Shown piece after piece: positions 44,471-56,031 of a stretch of DNA of 64,000 bases. The first letter of the stretch is position 1. Each line of letters begins with the position of its first letter. The stretch is taken from assembly GCA_019054805.1 (NCBI GenBank), contig JAHQIY010000012.1, positions 868,001-932,000 of the forward strand. The letters are read 5' to 3'. The stretch comes from Brachionus manjavacas. Its lineage: Eukaryota > Rotifera > Eurotatoria > Ploima > Brachionidae. The position numbers were made by a program, and so were the translations under genes. The notes under the pieces are model-generated. The model worked only from the letters and a program-made list of their open reading frames with translations. It searched no databases and was not told where the DNA came from.

Positions 44471-44699
44471 GAAAATTCTTTATATAAAGTATTGTGTAAA
44501 AAATAAAAAACGACTGATAATTTTATTGATTATTTCAATTTGAATTCTAATAGAATGTGATAGGATTGATATTTTGAAACCATTTTTGTCGGCTAAATTA
44601 TTTTTTTTTGGCTTTTTTCTTTGTTACTAGAAATGCTTTGTTTGGCACCCACTCTTAAAAGTAATTAATAAATAAACCTCTCGATAAAATTCTGGAATA

Positions 44700-45250
44700 A
44701 ATCTAATCGCTTTTGTGAGCAAAATGTCAATTCAGACTCTCAAACGTTGTCCTATTAGTAAAGATGACAGAATGAAGGCTGTTTTTCTTCGGCAAAATGT
44801 AAAATCATTTGCCGAAATAGGCAATGATATAAGTAGGTCAAAATCATGCATAAAGACTATTATTGATCAAAATAATCAAAAGAATTTATACGACGATCAT
44901 CAAAGAAAGAAAACTCAATTGGCAGAATGCGGTTCTAAAACCTAGATTAACTAAATCTCAAAAAAAGGCTAGAAAAAATTTCTGTAGCAATGTAAACTCA
45001 TGGAGAAAGGCTAAATGAAGACTAATAATGTTCGATGACGAAATGAAGATTCAATTAGACAAAAGAAAATATCGAATTCAATAATCGAAAATTGCATTAT
45101 TAAACGAACAAAGCAAGGAAGTGGTTCTATAGGAATTCGGTTCTGTATGAGCTACTATGGTCTTAGAGTTTTTTCTATATTTGACGGAGACAAAATTCTC
45201 ACAGATATGTTGATATTTTAGGAAATAACTTATTCCTTTTTAACTGATAC
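44700..45250 (+). pseudogene. Tc1/mariner transposase remnant
   Basis: First about 75 residues form the helix-turn-helix part: ISKDDRMKAVFLRQNVKSFA and EIGNDISRSKSCIKTI. Then RLTKSQKKARKNFCSNV, WRKAK-stop-RLIMFDDEMKI and, in other frames, GSIGIRFCMSYYGLRVFSIF. This is the order of a Tc1 transposase up to the second catalytic region. Several stops and shifts; dead. The LINE begins shortly after it. Confidence 0.7.
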
Positions 45251-46188
45251 TTATTAACTTAATGTTGGAAAGAAAAATCAATGAGTTATACTATTCAGTA
45301 ATCAATGATAAGCGTCCTACTTTCAATATTTTTAAAAAGAACTACTTTGAAATTCTTGTTCTTTTTTTAGTTTCATCTTCATTAATTGACAAAATTACCG
45401 ACTTCAATGTCTTAAATAGTCAAGTCATGACAAGTGACCATTTCCTAAGCGAAGCATCAATTTCTATGGGCTATCAATTAGAAAAAAAATCAACAGCTAA
45501 AAAATTTAACTATAAGAAAGCGAACTGGCAATTATTTAGCGAGATTTTAAATTCTCAAATAGTTATTATCCCTGAAAGTTCTATCACTATAGATCAATTA
45601 AATGATAAAATTACAGAAAAAATCATTTCTGCTTCTCATAAAAGCAGTCCTTATCTTATTCAGAAAATTTATAAAACCAGTTTATTGTTATTCGTATTAA
45701 AGCCGCAGGAAAGTTAGAAGAAACTTTCAAAAAACTCGCTGTCAAAATCTCAAGAAAAAATTTAACAACTTACATTTGAGTTAAAGGCCTCTTTAAAAAA
45801 ATTCTGGAATCAAAATTGGTTTGATTTTATTGAGAAAATGGGAAAAAACCCACTGACAAGTAGACCATTCTGGAAAAAAATAAATAAATTTAGATCAAAA
45901 AAAGGATCAAATTTAATCCCAAATTTGTTTTTTAAATGACAAGGAATTCAAAACAAATGAAGGAAAGGGAAAATGCTTTGGAGAACTCCTATCTTCAATA
46001 TTTAGTCCTAATTCTGATTTAATATATATTGATAAAGATTTCGAAATACTTAATTCTAACTCTGAATTCTTTCGAAATTATGATCAGTCTAATTTTAATG
46101 ATCCAATTTGCTTTAATGAATTAATTATGGCTTTAAAAAGATTGAAAAATGAAGCGGCATCAGGACCTAACCAAATACATAATGTTTA

Positions 46189-47049
46189 ATGTTAAAAAAC
46201 TTACCTAGAAATTCATTAATAGAAATCATTGAACGTTTTAATTTATCTCTTCGAGAAGGTAGAGTCCCTAAAGCATCGAACATTACTATGATTCAAAAAA
46301 AAGCCCCTTCTTTACTAGATCCTTTAAATTATAGACCAATTACTATAACGAGTTGTTTAGGAAAGCTCCTGGAACGCATAGTATTTTCAAGATTATACAA
46401 TTATTTGGAACAAAATTCACTCCTTATCCAGGAGCAATCTGGATTTAGGAAACACCGGCGAACATCAGATAATCTTTTCTTTTTAATTCAAAAAATTGTG
46501 GAATCATTTAATAGAAAAAAAAGAGTTTGCAGTCTTTTTTTTGATATTTCTAAAGCCTTTGATAGGGTTTGGCATGAAGGTCTACTTTTTAAATTGATTA
46601 AAATGAATCCACCTCATTACTTGACTAACTGGATTAGATCCTTTTTAGATAGTAGGACATTTAAGGTAAATGTGAATGATCATCTGAGCGAAGAATATAA
46701 AATAACTGCAGGTGTTCCTCAAGGCTTGGTAATTAGTCCTCTTTTATTTAGTATATATATTAATGACATCCCAAAAAGAAACAAAACAAATTATGAATAC
46801 TCTCTGCTTTTCGCAGATGATCTAGTTACATTCTTCATTTATAACAAGAAAGGGAACCTAGAAAATAAGATTAATAAATACACCAACGAACTAGAACAAT
46901 GGCTTATTAAATGGAAAATGAAGATATCAGTTGAAAAGTCGTGTTCAGTAGTCTTTTCTAGGTACAAAAAAGAGGGTGATAATCTAAACTTAAAAATCTA
47001 TGGAAACAGAATAGTGAGCCAAAAAGAATTCAAGTTTCTTGGTATTTAA
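46189..47049 (+). pseudogene. LINE-1J reverse transcriptase domain
   Basis: A 286-residue open piece with all main RT blocks: LDPLNYRPITITSCLGKLLE, SGFRKHRRTSDNLFFL, LFFDISKAFDRVWHEGLL, AGVPQGLVISPLLFSIYIND, SLLFADDLVTFF and the primer-grip side KFLGI. The catalytic FADD is intact. Upstream the frame changes just after ASGPNQIHNV, and downstream a stop follows FLGI (LGI*FDSKL), so the ORF2 is broken in this copy. Confidence 0.85.
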
Positions 47050-47130
47050 TTTGATTCTAAGTTAAACTTCAATATACTAGTAGACGAAATTAAAGAACGC
47101 TGCAACAAAAGGCTAAATATTATTAAGATA

Positions 47131-47547
47131 TTGTCAAACAAAAAATGGGGTCTCAATCAAAACACACGAGGAAATTTATTCAAATCTTTAGTCGGATCAA
47201 TTTTAGACTATTATTTTCCTTTCTTAAATTCATTTTCAGAAAATAATATCAAAAAACTACAAGCAATTCAGAATACAGCAGTAAGATCTATCCTTGAGTT
47301 AAAATATGATACTCCCTCCAACATCGTGCATCTTGAAGCTTTTAATAAACTTAAATTACTAACAGTCTCGAATCGGCTTTTTGAGTTGAGTGAGAGATAT
47401 GTTGGGACAGGACTGAGACATTCGATTCCATTGGTTGTTAGACTAGTGGAGGAATACAAAGAAGGTTTCGAATCAAGATATATTGAATACCCAACTCCAT
47501 TGTGTAATTGCTACCTTACTATCTCTTCTTTTTTTCCTGAAACTTGA
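47131..47547 (+). pseudogene. LINE-1J ORF2 C-terminal piece
   Basis: About 138 residues after the RT: KKWGLNQNTRGNLFKSLVGS, LDYYFPFLNSFSENNIKKLQ, AIQNTAVRSILELKYDTPSN, then a variable end. It matches the LINE thumb/C-terminal region with the N.KKLQ.IQN.A.R signature. Confidence 0.8.
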
Positions 47548-47755
47548 ACTAATTAAACATGTGCCTTTTTTTCCTGAAACTTGAACTATTTAACAATCTT
47601 TTCCAATTTATATCTTTTCAAATTTCATTTTTTAGCTTATTTACTCTATTTTGATTCTTTTTTTTTCTATCTAATTTTATTAACTTTAATTTTATTTTTA
47701 ACTTATTCTGAAGGAGCTCTAGCTCGGTACAGAAAACAAATAAATAAATATGCGT

Positions 47756-48450
47756 CTATTTTCATTCTTTATTATACTTCTCTCATGGCATCAAAATATC
47801 AATCTTATCTCATTCTATTACAATTCAAACCCAAATAAACAATAAAAATATCAGTGGTTTCGCAACTTTTACAAATACTTTAATTAGGTTCAAATTTGTA
47901 TCCTCTATGGAATACAGAATTTCAAAAACCGAGGTGAAGTTGTAATGTAGCGAATCAAACATTACTTTGAAAGTGTAAGTCAGCTCCGACTTGCGTGCCC
48001 ATGCGACGCCATACATGTGATTCGCATTCGCATCGATTCAAACAAGAATAGCTTGGTTTCTTTAAAAAGCTGAGCTAAGAGAGAAAATGAAAAGATTTAT
48101 TTTTTTTTACTTATTTATAAAATAAATATTATTTGATTCAAATCTTATTTTTTTAATTTAATAAAATTAATCTCGATACGGCTATCAATTGACGACCAGC
48201 AACCTTTCAAGATGGGTTGAATACTTTATAAATAGACCAGAGCTTAAAGAGTATTACAATCTGAACCAGATAGTACAGACTTCTAAATTGACACAGATGT
48301 GCTAAGCCTCAAATAAATAGAATCTGCGATAAATTAATATTAAATTTCAAAAAGGTAATTTTAATGAATTAGATTATTTTTATTTAAAAAAAGACAGAAT
48401 TTAAAATATTGAAATAAATTCCAATACATCTTATAAAAAAAGATTATGGT
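47756..48450. other. Spacer, nothing assigned
   Basis: A short stretch of mixed composition at 47.84-48.06 kb reads open on both strands for about 60 residues but matches nothing recognised. The rest is AT-rich. It contains the 3' flank of the first MGAG gene. Confidence 0.4.
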
Positions 48451-48612
48451 TTAAAAAAATCCACCATAACCACCATAGCCTCCATATCCACCAAATCCAC
48501 CGTATGCTGGAGCGATTGGGTAAGCTGGTGCAATTGGCAAAGCTGCAATAGCTGGAGCAACTGGCATTACTGGAATAGCAGTAGCACAACAACGTGATCT
48601 TCCGGCACCCAT
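48451..48612 (-). CDS. MGAG family peptide 1: predicted myristoylated/palmitoylated Gly-Tyr-rich peptide
   Basis: 53 residues. It begins MGAGRSRCCATAIPVMP, runs through a Pro/Ala/Ile-rich middle with two IAPAY units and ends in GGF/GGY repeats and GGFF. M-G-x-x-x-S at positions 1-6 fits the N-myristoylation consensus, and Cys8-Cys9 directly after it would suit palmitoylation, so it is probably held on the inner face of a membrane. This is inference from motifs. TATAAATAG lies about 80 bases upstream. The peptide is nearly identical to copies at 49219-49380 and 56032-56184. No known family is recognised. Confidence 0.8.
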   Translation of the reverse strand: MGAGRSRCCATAIPVMPVAPAIAALPIAPAYPIAPAYGGFGGYGGYGGYGGFF

Positions 48613-48688
48613 TTTAATTATGTTTTTTTTTTGAATAAATCTAAAATTTAAGAATTTATTTTTTAAATGATTTTTTTGTTTTTTGCGT

Positions 48689-48697
48689 CTATTTATA
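48689..48697 (-). promoter_or_regulatory. TATA box of MGAG gene 1
   Basis: TATAAATAG on the minus strand, 77-85 bases before the ATG. The other two family members have a TATA motif at the same distance, which supports function. Confidence 0.6.
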
Positions 48698-49134
48698 AGC
48701 TGTACATGGAAAATTTTGAAAATCGAATCCCAATCGATTGATTCTCTTTTGTTTGAATCAATTGTTTTTTACCTAATTTTAATAGCTTAAAATTAATTCA
48801 CATTTTTATTTTGAATCAGTGTCTTGTTTATTCTTTTCTTTATTTTTCAGAAAAAAAAACAAATTTTTTCTAGCATTAATAAACAAAATTCAAGCTTATT
48901 TACTAATTAAAAATTTAAAATAATGCAATTTGATTAAAATCAATCGTTTGAGAGTCTCTTTTTTCGCACCGAATAATTAAGCAATGCATGAATTAAAATC
49001 GAGATTTAAAAAAAAGATCCTAAGTAATCAATAAAATTTCAAATAGCTGAATCAAATTAATTTTTTGTTTAACAATCGATATCAAGAATTTTCCTTATTA
49101 TTCTTTGTAATGTTTTTTTTTTAAAAAAGACGAA

Positions 49135-49143
49135 TATAAAAAG
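49135..49143 (+). promoter_or_regulatory. TATA box of MGAG gene 2
   Basis: TATAAAAAG, 76-84 bases before the ATG at 49219. From here to the ATG the sequence mirrors the flank of gene 1. Confidence 0.6.
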
Positions 49144-49218
49144 GAGCAAAAAAACAAAAAAATCATTAAAAAATAAATTCTTAAATTTTAGATTTATTCA
49201 AAAAAAAACAAAATTAAA

Positions 49219-49380
49219 ATGGGTGCCGGAAGATCACGTTGCTGTGCTACTGCTATTCCAGTAATGCCAGTTGCTCCAGCTATTGCAGCTTTGCCAATTG
49301 CACCAGCTTACCCAATCGCTCCAGCATACGGTGGATTTGGTGGATATGGAGGCTATGGTGGTTATGGTGGATTTTTTTAA
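49219..49380 (+). CDS. MGAG family peptide 2
   Basis: 53 residues, encoded protein identical to peptide 1 (48451-48612), on the opposite strand. The two genes point away from each other with 606 bases between their start codons, and the mirror similarity runs from about the TATA box to beyond the stop codon. Only a few synonymous bases differ, so the duplication is young or is kept uniform by gene conversion. Predicted lipidation as for peptide 1. Confidence 0.82.
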   Translation: MGAGRSRCCATAIPVMPVAPAIAALPIAPAYPIAPAYGGFGGYGGYGGYGGFF

Positions 49381-50214
49381 ACCATAATCTTTTTTTATAA
49401 GATGTATTGGAATTTATTTCAATATTTTAAATTCTGTCTTTTTTTAAATAAATATAATTAATTAATTAAATTTATTTCTGTTGGAATGATACTCTCTCTA
49501 CCGTGCTTGGATTGACGATTGAATCGACTCTAACTTCTTTTGTTAAAATTAAAATTATTTAATTTACATTTTTTAAGATTTTTTTTTTGCTAAAAATATT
49601 TTGTTTATGTTTATTTTTGTCAGATTTAAGTATTTAATTTCTGTTCAAAATATTTTATGCCAAATATTTTTAAGATTTAAAATGCAAAATTCTAATATGT
49701 TAGTCACTTATCTCAGGGATGAATGTAAAAGAGTAATTTTCATATGAAGGAAAATAAAATGACTATTAATGTTACCATTTTTTGTTTAGTGTTTCAAAAT
49801 ATTTTTTACAAAAAAATACTTTTATTTAATATAAAAAATTTTTTTAAAATGTTTTATACGTTTCCTGATTAAATATTTTGGGCATAAAATAAATTAAAAT
49901 AAAAAAAAATTAACAGAAATTAAATAATTTAAACATGCAGGATAAACTTTCTCATTTTAGTTGAATTTTTTAATTTTATAAATATCACTTAATTCGATAT
50001 TTTTACCAATTTTCTGTAATTTTAAACATTAAAAAAAATTGTGAATTTTTTTTTTGAACTTGTATAAATTACTCAAAAATTCGACTTTTAAAAAGCATTA
50101 AAACAAAATATCATATGAAAATTAACTTTATGGTTAAAAACTAAACACAAACTCTTAAATTAAATTATCTGAGAGAAAAATGGAGATTATGTACATTCAT
50201 TTCTAATTAGCGTT
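49381..50214. other. AT-rich spacer
   Basis: The first about 70 bases are the 3' flank of MGAG gene 2 and mirror that of gene 1. Beyond that nothing is recognised. Confidence 0.4.
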
Positions 50215-51105
50215 CAGTAAGGGTCAGGTTTCAATAAAAGTTTTTTGGGGTTTTAAAAAAATTTTTAAATTCTATATTTGGACAAAACAATAAAAATTAT
50301 TAATAATTTTGCTTTTTTTTTATTTAATTGACAAACATTTTAATTGAATTTGTGCCAAGTCTTAATGATTTGAGATATTTTTCGTTGTCGATTTGGCTGA
50401 TTTGTGCGCAATTTAAAAAAAAAAATTACAATTTATTGACTTTTATTTGGTTAAAAATTCAAAAATATGAGTTCGATAATTCTCATTAAATTTTTTTCCC
50501 TAAATTGCGATAAAAAACAAAAGTGTTTATTAATGATATTACAATTTGTATAAAAGATTACCGTAAAAACCGTCCAGTTATTTAAATCAATTAAAAAATT
50601 TGCTTTGAATTTTATCTTATTTAATTCTTGTCTAATTAAAGCAATTTTTTGGGCCTCTTTTTCTTTTAGGTTAATTAAAAAATGACAAACAGAAAAAAAA
50701 ACTTTCCAAAAGATTAGATAGATTCCAAAATTTTTAAATATTTAAATTTTTCAAGTTAAATTTGCTTAAAAAAAATAAAATTAAAAAAATTCTAAAAGTA
50801 ATATCTAAAAGCAATCTCTACCAAATGGAACAATGATTGATGTTGAATGTTTTAAATTTTTTTGAAAAAAATTTAACTTTTAGAATTGAAAGTATATGAT
50901 TTAATCTACTACAGATTAAATCTTATTATTTAAAATAAGCCCAGTGTGAATAAAGTCACTTTCTAACAACCTAAACGTTTTATGAAAAAAAAAGTCTTAA
51001 TTTTGAAGAATTCCATTACAGGAAATAATTTTTTCTTAGGGTCTTTATTAAAGAGAATATGTAACTTTGTAAATTGACCTTGCAAAAATATAGCACTTAA
51101 CTAAT
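50215..51105 (+). repeat. Left arm of a foldback element
   Basis: About 890 bases that recur inverted at 52722-53122 plus 54504-54850. The outer end reads AGTAAGGGTCAGGTTTC, against CCTGACCCTTACT at the far end. The inner end reads AGCACTTAACTAA. It contains GGACGGTTTTTACGGTAATC in inverted form. No ORF; mostly AT with recognisable blocks. Confidence 0.75.
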
Positions 51106-52721
51106 AAAAAAGAAATTAATACAATTAAAAATATTTTAGAATTAGTTCTAGGGATTTATTTTGATCTCTAATTTAATAAAAAATTAGTTCCCTTGGTAGT
51201 TAGACTTGTGAACTAGAGCATATTAGGCAATGTTTATTTCCAACTCAATTGTGAAGCTTCTGCCTAACAATAGACAAACTTTTAAAAAATTTATATCCTT
51301 CCAATATTCAACTCCACTAATAGTTTTTTTATTCTGTTTACTTGTTTAATTTCTTAGTTTTTTTTGTTTTTTTTTATTTTATGTTTCTGAAGAATCTAAC
51401 TCTGGAATCGAAAAAAAACCAATAAATTATAAATTTTCGTAAACGTATTTTTTTTCAAATCTTTATTATTTGAAATGACTTAATTTTATTAAATATTTTA
51501 AAAATAAAATAAATAAAATAATTTTTTTTATAAATATTAAGATACATTTTAAATTACTTAATTAATTTAACTGGGATTCTTTGAATTTTTACATTTGTTT
51601 CTGATTTTCCTTGCCTTTAGCAATAAAAGCGACATAAAAAACTGATTTTAAAAATTTTAAATAATATTTAATTACTAAAAGTTAAAATAAAAACACAAAT
51701 TTTTGAGTTGAGATTTTGAAAAGGCATAAAATACCTATCAAATAAAAAATGGGGACTTAATCTCTTAGCATTGGGTAATTTTTTAAATCTTTAATGGGCT
51801 CTTTTTATTTAATCTTACACTAAAATTTGATATCCGATACCTCATTCATTATTACATTGGCAAAGGTCTAATTTTGCAAAAGAAATTTTTCTTCTGATCT
51901 TTCTGATGAAGATGAAGAATGAAAAACTAATCATGCATTACAAATTGGCTCGAAAATTTTGGATAATTTATCACAATCATTAAAATTTCCTGTAGAAAAC
52001 AGAGAGGAGTGATGAGTAATTGCATCTCAGACTGGGTGAATGTGACAAGTGGCAAAATACTTTTTAATCACTTTTTTTTTCTTACTTTGCGCAAGTCTGA
52101 TCGTATCTCAATAAAACTTTTGTTGTCAAAGTTGTGGAATAAATGCAAATTAGTCTAGCTAAATGATAATTTTCAGAGATTCGTTTTGACCTTTAAATTA
52201 AAATTTAAAAAAAATTCTTTTTTCTTTTCGGAAAAACAAAATCACTAAAAAAATTAGGAAAATTTGTTATTTTTTTTCCTATATAAGCTTCACAGGCAAA
52301 AAAAGTAAACTAAAGCCTGTGTAAGCTTCTTCAAAAGTCAAAAATAAAAAATAACAGAAAAAGTATTTTTATCTAGCTTTCAAAAAAACTCAAAATAAGC
52401 TTCAAAAAAAATTATTTTATAAAAAAAATTCTAATAAAGGATTAAAAAAAATTTTTTTTCACAGAATTAATTTTAAACTTTTAAAAAAAAAGTTATTTAA
52501 TTTTTTTACACTTTTTTCGATTTTTTTGTACTGAACTTCACAAGACTCTTAAATACGTTGTTGTTCATTTTTAGATCAATAACTCTCAATTTTATGCATT
52601 TAAATTTTAATATTTTTATTAATAATGAATTTAAATAAATGAAGTGTTAATCAGTGTCATGAGGCATGGGAACAAGCCTAATGATTAACCTTGAAATTGA
52701 AAAATAAATTTCTTTTTTTTT
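51106..52721. other. Loop of the foldback element
   Basis: About 1.6 kb between the two arms. AT-rich, with no clear ORF. An eroded LINE-1J-like tail may lie near 51.39-51.44 kb (CTGAAGAATCTAACTCTGGAA). Nothing else recognised. Confidence 0.5.
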
Positions 52722-54850
52722 AGTTAAGTGCTATATTTTTGCAAGGTCAATTTACAAAGTTACATATTCTCTTTAATAAAGACCCTAAGAAAAAATTATT
52801 TCCTGTGATGGAATTCTTCAAAATTAAATTTTTTTTTATAAAACGTTTAGGTTGTTAGAAAGTGACTTTATTCACACTGGGCTTATTTTAAATAATAAGA
52901 TTTAATCTGTAGTAGATTAAATCATATACTTTCAATTCTAAAAGTTAAATTTTTTTCAAAAAAATTTAAAACATTCAACATCAATCATTGTTCCATTTGG
53001 TAGAGATTGCTTTTAGATATTACTTCTAGAATTTTTTTAATTTTATTTTTTTAGGCAAATTTAACTTGAAAAATTTAAATATTTAAAAATATTGGATTTA
53101 ATTGATTTAAATAACTGGACGGTTTTTACGGTAATCTTTTATATTTATTTATTTATTGAATTGAATTAACCTCCTTTAAGGAGAAGAAAAAAAAAAATAT
53201 ATAAAAAAAGATTTTTTGTGTTTTTGTGTTTTTTTAAAAATGAAAGATTATTACCTAAAAATAAAATTACAAAAAATAAAAAAGGAACATTAGTTCGAAA
53301 ATAGAAAAAGGCATGAAAGTTAGATAGCAAGATAATTTGGACCAAAATTCATGAATTTCTTTTATTTTGAATTAGCTCGTTTAGGAGAGTTCTGAAATGT
53401 TTTAATTTTAAATTGGATAGACATAACCAAATTGAATCAGATATACCATCATTAGAAATCAGATTAATCTTAAGATTTTCTTTAAGTTGGTTTGTATTTA
53501 CTGTAATTTTTGAGGTTTCAATTTTAAAGTACTTGGAAATAAGAACCAAGTCAGAGGAAAAAGATTTATTAGAGGGGGGGGTCATTAAGCATGAATGAAT
53601 TTTGGTCCGAATTATCTTGCTTTCTAACTTTCATCCCTTTTTCTATTTTCGAACTAATGTTCCTTTTTTATTTTTGTAATTTTATTTTTAGATAATAATT
53701 TTTCATTTTTTAAAAAAACACAAAAACACAAAAAAAAAAAAAAATTTATCTTTATTTTCTTTTACTTCTCCTTAAAGGAGGTTAATTCAATTCAATAAAT
53801 AAATAAATTAAGCATATATTTTAAAAATTGTGATGGTAGATAATTATATTTAATTGTATCAATTAAAGTTAGTTTTGAAAATAGATAAAGTTCATCAAAG
53901 TTGAAAACTTTCAGTACTTTTAAGACTCGTGATATGTGACAATAGGCTTTTAAACCAAAAATTTGTCTAATTAAGTTGTTTTGTAATTTATTTATTGAAT
54001 CCTTTGTGGTCGAATTAAGAGTGAGAGCCTCAAGACCATATGTGAATTTAGATAAGCAATATGTTTTGTTTATAAATCATTTGAATTTAGGTGAAGAGGA
54101 AGGACTATTTTTAGGCAGAAGATACGAAATTCCAAAAAAGCTGCTCTGAACTTTTTTAAAATTTATAATTGCCTGTGTGTTAAAGTCAAGATTAGAATCG
54201 TTAATGAATCCTAAGTATTTTAACTGATTTGCTTCTTTAAGTTCGGATCCATTAAGGTGAAATACCGACTGAATGCCAAAGTTAACAATTTTTGTTTTAT
54301 TAGGGTTAAATTTTATTCTCCATTTATTCCCATAAGAGATAAAACAGCTAGGGCTGAGTTATAATAAATCCTAAGCAATACCCAGTAGGAAGTATGCAGT
54401 CTCTTTAATAGTTTATAGAATAAGCCATCACGCCATATCTTGTCAAAGGCCTTTCTGCATCCAAAGATGCTATCCTACATCCAGAGCCCCTATTGATGTA
54501 GTTAAGAATTGTAATATCATTAATAAACACTTTTATTTTTTGTCGCAATTTAGGCAAAAAAAATTTATGAGAATTATCGAACTCATATTTTTGAATTTTA
54601 AACCAAATAAAAGTCAATAAATTGTAATTTTTTTTTTTAAATTGCGCACAAATCAGCCAAATCGACAACGAAAAATATCTCAAATCATTAAGACTAGGCA
54701 CAAATTCAATTAAAATGTTTAAGTTTGTCAATTAAATAAAAAAAAAGCAAAATTATTAATAATTTTTATTATTTTGTCCAAATATAAAATTTAAAAATTT
54801 TTTTAAAACCCCAAACAACTTTTATTGTAACCTGACCCTTACTAATTACT
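52722..54850 (-). repeat. Right arm of the foldback element, split by a LINE
   Basis: 52722-53122 is the complement of the inner part of the left arm and 54504-54850 the complement of the outer part. Between them lies LINE-2W (53123-54503), inserted right after ACGGTAATCTTTTATA. The inversion is otherwise nearly exact. Confidence 0.75.
53123..54503 (-). mobile_element. LINE-2W insertion in the foldback arm, rearranged
   Basis: Minus-strand parts in order: RT piece near 54.47 kb (CRIASLDAERPLTRYG), KFNPNKTKIVNFGIQSVFHL, NGSELKEANQLKYLGFINDS, LSKFTYGLEALTL, CHISRVLKVLKVFNFDELYL and, at 53349-53585, the DGISDSIWLCLSNLKLKHFR end. Two 3' ends face each other: the minus one ends at 53.15 kb and an inverted one runs 53.60-53.81 kb, both with CTCCTTTAAGGAG-type hairpins and AATAAAT tails. 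This could be twin priming or two insertions. Broken, but the best evidence of what family 2 encodes. Confidence 0.78.
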
Positions 54851-55130
54851 TTTAGAATTTTTTTAATTTTATATTTTTAGGCAAATTTAACTTGAAAAAT
54901 TTAAATATTTAAAAATTTTGGAATCTATCTAATCTTTTGGAAAGTTTTTTTTTCTGTTTGTCATTTTTTAATTAACCTAAAAGAAAAAGAGGCCCAAAAA
55001 ATTGCTTTAATTAGACAAGAATTAAATAAGATAAAATTCAAAGCAAATTTTTTAATTGATTTAAATAACTGGACGGTTTTTACGGTAATCTTTTATACAA
55101 ATTGTAATATCATTAATAAACTCTTTTATT
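54851..55130 (-). repeat. Partial extra copy of the foldback arm
   Basis: Reads like 53025-53122 and on into the part with TTAACCTAAAAGAAAAAGAG; it repeats the middle of the arm directly beside the arm's own end. It ends near CATTAATAAACTCTTTTATT. Confidence 0.65.
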
Positions 55131-56031
55131 TTTTCACTTCTTACTATTATTTATACTAAGATTGTCAATAAAATTTAAAAAAAAGCAAAATTTAAGTAAA
55201 AGCTTTATTGTTTGACATTTAAGATTTTTTTTTTCAATGTAAACACTTCTTCTAAAATAATTAAATGATACAATTTAAATAAGAATTTTTAAATTAAAAG
55301 TAATCATAAAAATTTCAATTGAATCTATTAAATAAAATTAAATATATTCACCACCATCAGTCGAATAAAAATATAGGAATGGTGTAAGGCGCTTTGTAAT
55401 TATCTAACTCATAGGAACAACGAGAAAAAGAATGAAACACTAGAGGCTAACTTTTGTCAATAGAGAAAAAAACTTGAGTAAAATTATATACATCTATGGT
55501 AAGACTACACTTAGAGTCTTAAATTCAGGTCCAAAATCCAAGTAAAAATACGGATGTGAATGCATTAGAGAAAGGACAAGAACACAAAAATCCTGTTGAC
55601 TTTGAGAGATACAGTTTATGAGGTGAGATCGGGAAAAGAAAATATTGAAAGGCGATAGCATCAGAGTTCAAATGGAAAGCCTTCCTGTAAAATTTAGAGA
55701 TGATTTTGCAGCTGCTGTGACTGCTAGACATGCTTTCTTTTTAAATAGAGTTGTGCCACACTAAAATAGGTCCAAGTCAACTGAAAGCTTCAAGGCGCTT
55801 TTTGTTTCATTTTACTTTTAATTTTTTTTTCTATGAATTTTTTTTACTCAATTATTCACTTTTAAATTGTCGATCCAAGCACAAAGGGAGACCGCTCATT
55901 ATAACAAAAAAAAAACTAATTTCAATGAATTAGATAATTTTTATTTTAAAAAGAACTAAATTTAAGAAATTGAAAAAAAAATTCAATACCCTTATTTCTT
56001 CTAATAACATTTTTAAATCAAAATTTATGGC
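55131..56031. other. Spacer, nothing assigned
   Basis: A moderately complex stretch at 55.37-55.77 kb has a minus-strand open frame of about 68 residues (55525-55731), but no family is recognised and the codon pattern is not convincing. The last about 100 bases match the 3' flank of MGAG gene 1. Confidence 0.4.

Larger units (their letters stand above)
45255..47755 (+). mobile_element. LINE-1J, 5'-truncated non-LTR retrotransposon
   Basis: Reference copy of family 1. The start lies in the end of the AP-endonuclease domain (VMTSDHFLSEASI; the SDH motif). A linker (45.7-46.19 kb) precedes the RT, and the C-terminal part ends at 47547. The 3' UTR ends GAAGGAGCTCTAGCTCGG, TACAGAAAAC and an (AAAT)n tail. 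Three frame breaks are seen between open parts. Copies: 1-990 (-), 3.09 kb (+), tails at 14.5 and 61.4 kb. Jockey/CR1-like by motif order; the exact clade is not settled. Confidence 0.88.

Noticed and set aside
47825-48016. 63-codon minus-strand frame with normal-looking composition
   Set aside because: No recognisable motif, stops close on both sides, and the plus strand is equally open.
55525-55731. 68-codon minus-strand frame, Ser/Phe-rich
   Set aside because: Non-ATG start, no motif, no promoter. The opposite strand is also partly open.
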